33,956 nt of DNA from Marseilla massiliensis (GTDB lineage Bacteria > Bacteroidota > Bacteroidia > Bacteroidales > Bacteroidaceae), in contig NZ_JACJJG010000027.1 of NCBI RefSeq assembly GCF_016899855.1, positions 1-33,956 of the forward strand. Direction: 5' to 3'. The position numbers and the translations under genes were made by a program. Below, piece by piece: positions 18,655-25,599 of this stretch. Within the stretch, counting starts at the first letter, position 1; the number at the start of each line of letters is the position of its first letter. The notes under the pieces are model-generated. The model did no database searches. It saw only the letters and a list, made by a program, of their open reading frames with translations, and was not told where the DNA came from.

Positions 18655-20075
18655 CTACAAATGTCGGTGCAGGTCTTTATCAATTCGTCTTTCGCATCCT
18701 CGATATTTGATGTTGCGGTTATAGCCATCACATTTAGTCTATCCTCACCAACATTGAGATTTTTTACAGCTTTTACCTTTGATTCTTCGTTGGTAATGAC
18801 ATTATATAATGTGGGAGAATAATTGCGGAACGACTCTATTAGCTTATCTTTATTTCCCTTACAGTCGGGCGTCTTTGTCCCTTTCACTAACTTCTCGTTT
18901 GCCTTTCCGCCTGTCATAAAGTATTCTCCCAAGAAATAATCCCAGTTCGCAAAGATTGTGACGGAATTTTTACTTACATCCTCAATAACACCTATATGGG
19001 CATAATAAGTCGTAGTAATCGTTTTCTCTTCCTCCTTGCTCGGATAATATACGTCTTCTGTTATATCAACCCTTCTTATTGTCTCAGTGAAGTCTGCATG
19101 CTGTAACTGTGCTTCTTCATGTCCTTCTTCAAGTTCAACGCCGGAGGTAGGAGTAAGGAATGGCCTGATTACGAGTCTTTTCCAGTTTGACTTTACATAT
19201 CCTGGATTGTCTTTCTCGTAACGGATAAGGTTCAATAAAAGTTCTGCATTATTCGTATCAAGTTGGGATATCCTTTGACTTATCTTCTCGTAACCCTTAT
19301 TGTACAGGCTCTTGCAGAAATCGACCAGCGAGGGCTTAAACGTTAATTCCTCGACAAATTCATACAGCAAGGAAAGTGTCTTGTCCCCATTACCGCAACC
19401 TTGTATCATTCCGATAAGCAGGTCAACAGCCCTTTCCTTTATTGTTCCTATTGTCTGCTTGTCGCCTTCCGCATTATGGATTCTTACTACCCGGAAATTC
19501 CAGATATTGGGTATTGAAACAGTCATGCCGCTGTTCTTGCCAAGCCCTCGAATATGGAAAACCAGCCTCTTGTCTCGCCTGAACTTCGTTATGTATCCTT
19601 CTGTTCCTGCCAACGGGCCGTCAATAACTTTTACAATGTCGTTTGGCTCATTTGTTTTCGGATTGAAGGCATAATCAGAGTAAGGCCGTTCGAGTATAAT
19701 CATCCGGTCGGAATAGTTCTCGTTGAAGTCCTTGAACATCCGCATTTCTTTTTCGGGAATGGTCAATACCGACGACTTTTGTGTTTTTGTCTTCTTGCTG
19801 TAATCGTAGAGCATGACACCCTTCGGAAAGCGCTGTTCAAGGAAGTCGGTAACGGCCTGCCGGGTGGCGAGCACAAATACAACCCCGGTAAACAACCTCC
19901 TTGGCAACTCATTGTTCATGTTCGCGGCAACCAGTGAAGGGCAGTAAACCTCAAGGATATTCTTCGATACCTGCCGGTGTTTAGCGAGCAAGTCCGTCAG
20001 TATCTTTTCCTGTCGTGGTTGTGTGCGGATAAGGAACCAATGGTAGTCCACACTGTTGAGTTTGTCCGTGCTCAT
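18585..20075 (-). CDS. UpxY-like NusG-family transcription antiterminator, extended
   Basis: A NusG paralogue that probably loads on RNA polymerase in the operon leader and prevents early termination, as UpxY proteins do for Bacteroides capsule operons. The NGN domain spans about residues 11-118 (HWFLIRTQPRQEK, LFTGVVFVLATRQ). The KOW motif is near 146-178 (NDIVKVIDGPLAGTEGYITK). Ordinary UpxY/NusG proteins are about 170-190 residues; here more than 300 residues of unrecognised, mostly helical sequence follow. The last 20 or so residues (INTTTHLAVWRRYLRTVWLH) look out of frame: the true end is probably the displaced frame ending at 18493, giving about 525-530 residues. It is the first large gene after the operon promoter. 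Confidence 0.85.
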   Translation of the reverse strand: MSTDKLNSVDYHWFLIRTQPRQEKILTDLLAKHRQVSKNILEVYCPSLVAANMNNELPRRLFTGVVFVLATRQAVTDFLEQRFPKGVMLYDYSKKTKTQKSSVLTIPEKEMRMFKDFNENYSDRMIILERPYSDYAFNPKTNEPNDIVKVIDGPLAGTEGYITKFRRDKRLVFHIRGLGKNSGMTVSIPNIWNFRVVRIHNAEGDKQTIGTIKERAVDLLIGMIQGCGNGDKTLSLLYEFVEELTFKPSLVDFCKSLYNKGYEKISQRISQLDTNNAELLLNLIRYEKDNPGYVKSNWKRLVIRPFLTPTSGVELEEGHEEAQLQHADFTETIRRVDITEDVYYPSKEEEKTITTTYYAHIGVIEDVSKNSVTIFANWDYFLGEYFMTGGKANEKLVKGTKTPDCKGNKDKLIESFRNYSPTLYNVITNEESKVKAVKNLNVGEDRLNVMAITATSNIEDAKDELIKTCTDICREINTTTHLAVWRRYLRTVWLHI

Positions 20076-20422
20076 TATAAAATAGGAATACAGTTTTTAT
20101 TCCCTTTCAAAAAAGTGCGTTCTTCAAATTCCCTTCATGGCAATCGCATGAAAGTTACAAAATACCTTTTCAAGATAAGAATATGCGTCTTGCAACAAAT
20201 ATTCATTGCATCCGCTTGCATTATCTTCAGGCTTAACGGCGGCATTCCGGACGAACCTCAGCGGCAATGACTGACCGTTGTTATGTGGCGTGACGAACAA
20301 AGCGTTGCAGGCTTCATTTTATTCATTTCCATACCACAAAATTCCTTGTTGTTCCTTAATTTAGTTCTTGTCCCAATGGAGGAATAATTACCGTTTCACA
20401 AGTATAAGACCTCCGCTCGCTG
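20076..20422 (-). promoter_or_regulatory. Long 5' leader of the polysaccharide operon
   Basis: About 340 nt of predicted transcript precede the UpxY-like start codon. UpxY-type factors act on such leaders in Bacteroides (family knowledge). The leader contains a small coding-like stretch (20124-20332). No clear intrinsic terminator is seen in it. Confidence 0.45.
20124..20332 (-). pseudogene. Small ORF in the upxY leader, one base out of frame
   Basis: A 64-codon stretch (20318 down to TGA at 20124) reads NEACNALFVTPHNNGQSLPL, then RFVRNAAVKPEDNASGCNEY, ending FHAIAMKGI. It has no ATG of its own: an in-frame TAA is just upstream at 20319-20321. An ATG at 20332 (MEMNK) is in another frame, and the two join if the A4 run at 20317-20320 had five A, giving 69 residues. 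The product is unrecognised; the SLPLRFVRN segment loosely recalls the ends of some secreted Bacteroidota proteins, unverified. Confidence 0.45.
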
Positions 20423-20430
20423 CAAAGATA
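20423..20430 (-). promoter_or_regulatory. Promoter -7 box of the polysaccharide operon
   Basis: On the minus strand this reads TATCTTTG, a perfect TAnnTTTG box. It is enclosed by a 6-bp inverted repeat TCCGCT (20412-20417)/AGCGGA (20439-20444). The predicted start is near 20415. I found no long flanking inverted repeats of the kind that make Bacteroides capsule promoters invertible. Confidence 0.65.
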
Positions 20431-20490
20431 CGAAAAACAGCGGATTTATGGTTCTTTTGGAAGATTTTTTTGATGAAATTTTATCTTTCT

Positions 20491-20543
20491 TGTTTGACTA
20501 AGACGCCGAATGTTTGACTAAAAACGGACTTGTCATTGACTAA
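20491..20543 (-). promoter_or_regulatory. Three direct repeats upstream of the operon promoter
   Basis: TGTTTGACTAA occurs at 20491-20501 and 20511-20521, and TTGACTAA at 20536-20543. Spacing is 20 and 22 bp, close to two helical turns, placing the copies about 60-115 bp upstream of the -7 box. This is the layout of an activator or repressor binding array. Confidence 0.5.
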
Positions 20544-20680
20544 TTTACTGATATAAAATACTTTACAAGACATCGCCGCTTCATACTTGTAAAACGGCCA
20601 CTTTTGTCAATTCTATTTTCTTCCCTTTACACTTTTATATCTTGTCGGTAACTTTCAAGTCGGCTCCCATGCGCTGCCTG

Positions 20681-21003
20681 TCAACATTTTGATTGTAATA
20701 AAATACTGCCGTAATCCAAACCGTATGGAATGCGTTTACCCAATGCTATCAGTTTACGGTTTCTTTCATCACTTCGTCTTTTCAAATATTCAGCATATTT
20801 GTCAAGAAGGCAACGTTAATTTCAGATATGTTCAGATATTCCCTGCCGATGAATGACATGACCGATCTTATTACGGTTTCATAAGTATCAGTTCCCTTCA
20901 ACAGTACCTAAATATCCATTCACAAGAGATAGCGATGAAGCCAGTATCGAAATTCCCGTCAAAAAGCCGTGTCTTTCCACTCCGTCAAGGGTTAAAACAA
21001 GAC
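20681..21003 (-). pseudogene. Decayed gene, possibly tyrosine integrase
   Basis: Three coding-like segments follow each other on the minus strand in different frames. Segment 1 is 21003-20888 (DGVERHGFLTGISILASSLS). Segment 2 is 20895-20782 (TYETVIRSVMSFIGREYLNI, then SEINVAFL). Segment 3 is 20803-20681 (DKYAEYLKRRSDERNRKLIA). Read together, YETVIRSVMSFIG...SEINVAFL...KYAEYLK resembles the helical core-binding domain of Bacteroidota tyrosine recombinases. No catalytic domain is found. Two frameshifts and internal stops show it is dead. The assignment is from pattern only. Confidence 0.45.
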
Positions 21004-21047
21004 AAAAGGAAAAGTGCCAACTACCTGAACTCCAAGTAATTAGCACT
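21001..21047 (-). terminator. Intrinsic terminator after tRNA-Asn
   Basis: On the minus strand, AGTGCTAATTAC pairs with GTAGTTGGCACT over 12 bp with two G-U pairs and an 11-nt loop (stem arms 21036-21047 and 21013-21024), followed by TTTCCTTTTGT. It starts 12 bp after the tRNA 3' end. Confidence 0.8.
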
Positions 21048-21059
21048 CTGTTTGTAAGG

Positions 21060-21133
21060 CGCTTCAAGATGGGCTTGAACCAACGACCCCCTGATTAACA
21101 GTCAGGTGCTCTAACCAACTGAGCTATTGAAGC
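21060..21133 (-). tRNA. tRNA-Asn (anticodon GTT)
   Basis: A cloverleaf is readable on the minus strand. The acceptor stem is GCTTCAA/TTGAAGC with discriminator G, the D arm is AGCTCAGTTGGTTAGAGC, and the anticodon stem-loop is CCTGACTGTTAATCAGG with GTT at 21097-21099. The T arm is TTGGTTCAAGCCCA. Length is 74 nt without an encoded CCA. A terminator follows. Its 3' end faces the decayed integrase-like gene and the polysaccharide locus. Confidence 0.95.
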
Positions 21134-21274
21134 AGTATTGCATTATCTCTCAAATGCGTTGCAAAGGTAATGCGTTTTTCTGAAACCACCAAACTTTTTG
21201 GCTAAAAAATTGAATTTTCGAATAAAATTCGATAAAATTCAGGCAAAAGACGGTGTTTTACGCCAATAAAGGTA

Positions 21275-21282
21275 TATCTTTG
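21275..21282 (+). promoter_or_regulatory. Promoter -7 box of the S41 peptidase gene
   Basis: TATCTTTG is a perfect TAnnTTTG box. The predicted start near 21289 lies downstream of the longest possible ORF start (21253), which rules that start out and supports ATG 21421 with a leader of about 130 nt. Confidence 0.65.
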
Positions 21283-21420
21283 CAAATAGAAACGTTTATT
21301 TACGGCCACAAGGGTGACATGCTCCGGATCGGGGACGAAAGCCTTGCCGGAACATACCAGGACTGCATCATACATGGCAGCCTTGACTTATGCCCGCCAA
21401 CTGTACAACAGGAATTAAAT

Positions 21421-23154
21421 ATGAAAATAAGGATTTTGCAGCTCATTGCGCTGCTTATGCTGTCTTTCACGGCCTCGACGGCGCAGGAAGACAAGGACCA
21501 CAACTTCAACGTTGCCAAGAACATGCAGGTGTTCAACGAGATTTACAGCTATCTGGACTTGATGTACGTTGACACGCTTGACGCCGACGAAGTGGTCGGT
21601 ACGGCAATCAATTCAATGCTGAAATCGCTCGACCCATATACCGTTTATTACCCCGAAGACAAAGTCAAGGACCTAAAGACCATGCTCACGGGGCGTTATG
21701 GCGGTATAGGCTCTATCATACGGTACAACCAGAAGATTGGTAACACCGTGATAGACGAGCCTATGCAGGGCAGTCCGGCCGCCGAGGCAGGCCTGAAAAA
21801 GGGCGACATCATCCTGTGCATTGACGATTCTACGATGGCAGGAAAGTATCCTGCTTATGTCAGTTCGCACCTTAAAGGCGTGCCAGGCACCACGTTCGTT
21901 CTGAAAATCAAGCGCCCGTCAACGGGCAAGGAGATGCAGTTCAGGATCACTCGCCGCGCCATCGAGACGCCGACCATACCCTACTACGGACTGCGCAATG
22001 ACAGTATCGGCTACCTTAACCTTACCAGCTTCACCGAGGATTGCGCCAAGGACGTGCGCCGGGCGCTGGTCGAGATGAAGCACAAGGGGATGAAGGGCTT
22101 TGTGCTCGACCTGCGCGGCAACGGCGGCGGGTCTGTGCCCGAGGCTGTAGAGATAGTCAACATGTTCGTGCCCAAGGGCATTACGCTGGTGAAGACGCGC
22201 GGAAAACTGAAGCGTGCGAACACCGACTACGTAACCACCGTTGACCCGCTTGACTCTATAATGCCCGTCGTCGTGCTTGTAAACGGCGAGAGCGCCAGCG
22301 CCAGCGAGATAACCAGCGGCAGCCTGCAAGACCTCGACCGCGCCGTAATTCTGGGCACGCGCACCTACGGCAAGGGCCTCGTCCAGCTTCCCGTAGACCT
22401 TTCGTACAACGGACAGATGAAACTTACCACCGGAAAATACTACATCCCGAGCGGGCGATGCATACAGGCCATCAACTACCGCCACGCCCGCGGAGGCTAC
22501 ACCGAGCACATTCCAGACAGCCTTACCAAGGTGTTCTACACGGCAGGAGGGCGTGAAGTACGCGACGGGGGCGGCATAAAGCCAGACATAGAGGTGCGTC
22601 CCGACTCGCTGCCGAACATAGCTTACTACCTGACTATGTCCGGATTAGACTCTACCGAGGTGCTGCTCGATTACGAAACGGACTACATGGCGGCCCACCC
22701 GACCATCGCCCCGGCAGCCGATTTCGAGCTGTCCGACGCCGACTACGAGGACTTCAAGCAGAGGGTGATAAAGAGCGGATTCACGTATGACCCCGAAAGC
22801 GAGCGCGCACTAAAGACACTGAAGAAGATTGTGCAGTTCGAAGGCTATTACGACGACGCCAAGACGGAGTTCGAGAACCTCGAGAAAAAGCTGAAACACA
22901 ACATCGCCCGCGACCTTGACATGCACAAGGACGTGCTCAAGCAGATAATAACCAACGACCTCGTGACTGCCTACTACTACCAGGCGGGGGCAGTGGAGAA
23001 CAGCCTGAAGTACGACAAGCAGATGAAGGAGGCATGCCGGATAATCAACAACCCGGCAGAATACAGGGCTATACTTGACGGCACATACAAGCAGCCTGAG
23101 AGCGAAAATGCCGATGAAATCGAGGAAAATGACACCGAGGAGGATGATTTATAA
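21421..23154 (+). CDS. S41 family carboxy-terminal processing protease
   Basis: A 577-residue periplasmic serine protease of the CtpA/Prc (S41A) family, which degrades or trims envelope proteins. The start at 21421 gives the signal peptide MKIRILQLIALLMLSFTAST; the in-frame ATG at 21253 lies before the promoter box. A PDZ domain covers about residues 95-180 (GGIGSI, GSPAAEAGLKKGDIILCIDD). The catalytic Ser lies in VLVNGESASASEITSGSLQD and the Lys in TYGKGLVQ. The C-terminal 150 residues are charged and helical, ending in an acidic tail (DEIEENDTEEDDL), as in other Bacteroidota members. The gene is monocistronic or shares a transcript with the superoxide reductase 149 bp downstream. Confidence 0.93.
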   Translation: MKIRILQLIALLMLSFTASTAQEDKDHNFNVAKNMQVFNEIYSYLDLMYVDTLDADEVVGTAINSMLKSLDPYTVYYPEDKVKDLKTMLTGRYGGIGSIIRYNQKIGNTVIDEPMQGSPAAEAGLKKGDIILCIDDSTMAGKYPAYVSSHLKGVPGTTFVLKIKRPSTGKEMQFRITRRAIETPTIPYYGLRNDSIGYLNLTSFTEDCAKDVRRALVEMKHKGMKGFVLDLRGNGGGSVPEAVEIVNMFVPKGITLVKTRGKLKRANTDYVTTVDPLDSIMPVVVLVNGESASASEITSGSLQDLDRAVILGTRTYGKGLVQLPVDLSYNGQMKLTTGKYYIPSGRCIQAINYRHARGGYTEHIPDSLTKVFYTAGGREVRDGGGIKPDIEVRPDSLPNIAYYLTMSGLDSTEVLLDYETDYMAAHPTIAPAADFELSDADYEDFKQRVIKSGFTYDPESERALKTLKKIVQFEGYYDDAKTEFENLEKKLKHNIARDLDMHKDVLKQIITNDLVTAYYYQAGAVENSLKYDKQMKEACRIINNPAEYRAILDGTYKQPESENADEIEENDTEEDDL

Positions 23155-23303
23155 AGGTAAAAGGGTAAAAATTTAAAAAGACTAAAACATAAGACCTCCA
23201 GACGGTACAAGGCAAAAACATAAGCGGGACGGCCCATACGGCAAGGCGAACGACAGCCGGAGGCGTCCCGAATGTATAACAAATAAAAGAAAGGAACAAG
23301 ATT

Positions 23304-23681
23304 ATGACGAACAGGAATGAAGTTTACCGCTGCGCAGTATGCGGCAACATAGTAGAAGTACTCCACGCAGGAGCAGGCACGCTGACATGCTGCGGCCAGC
23401 CAATGAAGCTGATGAAGGAGAACACGGTAGACGCTGCTACGGAGAAGCACGTGCCCGTAATCGAGAAAATAGACGGAGGATACAAGGTCAAGGTGGGCAG
23501 CGTTGAGCACCCGATGACCGAAGAGCACTACATCGAATGGATCGAACTGGTTGAGGGCGACAAGGTACAGCGCAAGCACCTCAAGCCGGGCGAGAAACCG
23601 GAAGCCGTGTTCTATACCGACGCAACCGACGTTTACGCACGCGAATACTGCACACTGCACGGACAGTGGAGCACGAAGTAA
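23304..23681 (+). CDS. dfx: Superoxide reductase (desulfoferrodoxin)
   Basis: A 125-residue cytoplasmic enzyme that reduces superoxide to hydrogen peroxide without releasing oxygen, typical of anaerobes. The N-terminal rubredoxin-like centre I shows [10 protein letters not shown] and TLTCCGQPM (four Cys), so this is a two-iron 2Fe-SOR. Centre II ligands are visible: [28 protein letters not shown], and near the end EYCTLHGQW. The Glu-Lys pair of EKH is the conserved active-site loop. A purine-rich GAAAGGAAC lies upstream of the ATG. No TAnnTTTG box is seen in the 149 bp before it. Confidence 0.95.
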   Translation: MTNRNEVYRCAVCGNIVEVLHAGAGTLTCCGQPMKLMKENTVDAATEKHVPVIEKIDGGYKVKVGSVEHPMTEEHYIEWIELVEGDKVQRKHLKPGEKPEAVFYTDATDVYAREYCTLHGQWSTK

Positions 23682-23707
23682 TAACGCGACTATAAACGAT
23701 ACTTTAA

Positions 23708-23790
23708 CGAAAGGCCATCTTTTGCATTTCAAAAGACGGCCTTTTGCGTTGCTGTTGACGGCCTTTCGGAAGGCGAAAGGCCGCCTTTTG
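23708..23790 (+). repeat. AAAGGCC two-hairpin repeat, copy A
   Basis: An 83-bp element. Hairpin 1 pairs AAAGGCCATCTTTTG with CAAAAGACGGCCTTT around a 5-nt loop. Hairpin 2 is GGCCTTTCG/CGAAAGGCC around GAAGG. It is nearly identical (one difference seen) to the copy at 25332-25414. It lies 27 bp after the superoxide reductase stop, so it could also end transcription. Confidence 0.85.
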
Positions 23791-23904
23791 TAATTTGCCA
23801 TGCGGCATACCGCTAAACCGATAGCAATCAAGCACTTTCACGCAGACGGACATCCGCCGTATTATTGACGTTTGAACGGAACACAATAAATTGTAATAAA
23901 AATA

Positions 23905-23941
23905 TTAGTAACAATTTTATTACTAACAAATTTATTAGTAA
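23905..23941 (+). promoter_or_regulatory. Alternating TTAGTAA/TTACTAA operator-like sites
   Basis: TTAGTAA (23905-23911), its reverse complement TTACTAA (23920-23926) and TTAGTAA (23935-23941) are spaced exactly 15 bp apart. The last overlaps the -7 box, so a bound protein would block RNA polymerase. Confidence 0.45.
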
Positions 23942-23946
23942 ATTTG
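23939..23946 (+). promoter_or_regulatory. Promoter -7 box before the AAA ATPase gene
   Basis: TAAATTTG fits TAnnTTTG, 113 bp upstream of the ATPase start. The leader would contain a 30-codon ORF (23951-24043), which is unsupported. Confidence 0.5.
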
Positions 23947-24058
23947 CTTCATGAATATAAGATGTGGCTCGGCAAAGACAAAGCGAGAACAAAGTTTTGG
24001 ATTCATCCTTGCACCCGCCCGCCGCTATATTCACATACGGTAAACATTTTGAAACTTT

Positions 24059-25189
24059 ATGGAAAACAAGCCTTTTGTATTCGGAGTGGCAGCTTCGGGT
24101 GACAACTTCACCGACCGTGAAAACGAAACGGCACGCCTGCTGATGAACTTCCGCAGCGGAGTTAACACGATATTGATTTCCCCACGCCGCTGGGGAAAGA
24201 CGTCGTTGGTGCGGAAAGTATGCCGCCTAGCGCAGTCAGAAGAACTGAAAATAGTCTATCTCGACATCTTCTCCTGCCGCAGCGACGACGATTTTTACGC
24301 CGCCTTCGCCTCGGCTGTGCTGAAACAGACGTCGTCAAAGGCGGAAGAATGGATGGAGCATATCAGGCAGTTTATGTCGCGCATAAACCCAAAAATCTCG
24401 TTTGGCGTTGACGCCGCAGCCGATTTCACGCTCTCGTTGGAGCTGACGCCGAAAAAAGATGACGTCGACGAGATACTGCAACTGCCCGAAAAAATCGCCG
24501 AAAAGAAAGGATACAACATAGTGGTGTGCATTGACGAGTTCCAGCAAATAGGCGAATTCAAGAACTCAAAGGCTTTCCAGAAACGGCTGCGCTCAGAATG
24601 GCAGCTGCAAAAACACGTATCATACTGTCTGTTCGGCAGCAAGATGCACCTGATGAACGAGCTTTTCGAGCGGAAGAGCTTGCCGCTCTACAAATTCGGG
24701 GACGCGATTTACCTGCAAAAAATCTCCACTGCCGACTGGGTAAGCTATATCCGAAGCCGTTTTGGGGCTACGGGAAAGAGCATATCGGCAGAATTGGCGG
24801 AGGAAATATGCCACATGGTCGACAATCATTCATCATACGTGCAACAGCTGGCGTGGCTCGTCTGGACGCGCACCGGCAATGAAGCCACGCGGAAAAACCT
24901 TGAAGACGCCTTCCAGGACATCATTGACCAGAACACGCCGCTCTTCGAAAAGCAGACCGAAAGCCTTACTTCCTACCAGATGAACTTCCTCCGCGCCATA
25001 ACCGACGGCGTACACAGCGAGTTAACCACGCAGGAAGTGCTGCGTAAATACCAGCTCGGCTCGTCGGCGAACGTCAGCATAATAAAACGCGCCTTGGTAA
25101 AGAAAGAACTTATAGAGATTGAAAAGCGCAAGACCGTAATACCCGACCCGGTAATGAAAGTATGGCTGCAAAGAGAGCTGAAAATATGA
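24059..25189 (+). CDS. AAA+ ATPase with C-terminal winged helix
   Basis: A 376-residue protein of the ATPase_2-type (archaeal-like AAA) group, whose cellular role is generally unknown. Walker A is SPRRWGKTSLVRK (about residues 41-53) and Walker B is YNIVVCIDEFQQIG (about 152-165). The N-terminus FVFGVAASGDNFTDRENE is the family's FxGRxxE-like entry. Residues 300-376 form a likely winged helix (TTQEVLRKYQLGSSANVSII), ending PVMKVWLQREL. No partner gene is beside it. It has its own promoter with palindromic sites upstream, and a hairpin repeat 143 bp downstream. Proposed roles in the family include DNA-linked or mobile-element functions; none is shown here. Confidence 0.88.
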   Translation: MENKPFVFGVAASGDNFTDRENETARLLMNFRSGVNTILISPRRWGKTSLVRKVCRLAQSEELKIVYLDIFSCRSDDDFYAAFASAVLKQTSSKAEEWMEHIRQFMSRINPKISFGVDAAADFTLSLELTPKKDDVDEILQLPEKIAEKKGYNIVVCIDEFQQIGEFKNSKAFQKRLRSEWQLQKHVSYCLFGSKMHLMNELFERKSLPLYKFGDAIYLQKISTADWVSYIRSRFGATGKSISAELAEEICHMVDNHSSYVQQLAWLVWTRTGNEATRKNLEDAFQDIIDQNTPLFEKQTESLTSYQMNFLRAITDGVHSELTTQEVLRKYQLGSSANVSIIKRALVKKELIEIEKRKTVIPDPVMKVWLQRELKI

Positions 25190-25331
25190 ACAAAAAGGTA
25201 TTATAACGCGCTATCATCACGAGGAAGCATGTTCGTCGGCAATTATTAAACGATTATCAAAAGCCCCATTTGCTGCCGAATAAAAACGGGTAATCAAGCG
25301 CCATCGTTTCATGAGGATTTGAACGAATTTC

Positions 25332-25414
25332 CGAAAGGCCGTCTTTTGCATTTCAAAAGACGGCCTTTTGCGTTGCTGTTGACGGCCTTTCGGAAGGCGA
25401 AAGGCCGCCTTTTG
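25332..25414 (+). repeat. AAAGGCC two-hairpin repeat, copy B
   Basis: 83 bp, matching copy A at 23708 with one difference seen; hairpin 1 is here a perfect 15-bp stem (AAAGGCCGTCTTTTG/CAAAAGACGGCCTTT). The remaining DNA between the ATPase stop (25189) and the promoter at 25548 has no gene; a fragment GTAAAAGGCCATTTCTTG near 25521 may be a partial copy. Confidence 0.85.
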
Positions 25415-25547
25415 GGAAGCGCTCCGGGCCAGGCCCCTGCCCAAGCGGCTTTATCACGCATTGCCACGCGCCGCACCTAACGGTGCTTTACATGAGTATC
25501 CGGCGGCTGGCAAAACACGGGTAAAAGGCCATTTCTTGCGCTTTTGC

Positions 25548-25578
25548 TTTGCGTTTTGCCACACTTACATTATCTTTG
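25548..25578 (+). promoter_or_regulatory. Full Bacteroidota promoter before the AraC-type regulator
   Basis: TTTG at 25548-25551, exactly 19 nt, then TATCTTTG at 25571-25578: the complete -33/-7 consensus. The predicted start is near 25585, leaving a leader of about 15 nt before ATG 25600. Confidence 0.8.
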
Positions 25579-25599
25579 CAGGTAAATCACATCCGTAAT

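Noticed and set aside
20412..20444. Invertible promoter, as in Bacteroides fragilis capsule loci
   Set aside because: Only a 6-bp inverted repeat flanks the -7 box, far too short and close for a site-specific inversion; no intact invertase is nearby.
21253..21420. N-terminal extension of the S41 protease from ATG 21253
   Set aside because: A TATCTTTG promoter box lies inside it, and the signal peptide begins at 21421, so the 56 extra codons are not translated.
21919..22509. Minus-strand 196-codon ORF inside the S41 protease
   Set aside because: Antisense shadow in GC-rich coding DNA; no promoter or family pattern.
23951..24043. 30-codon leader ORF before the AAA ATPase
   Set aside because: Begins at about the predicted transcript start, with no recognisable content and no evidence of coding.
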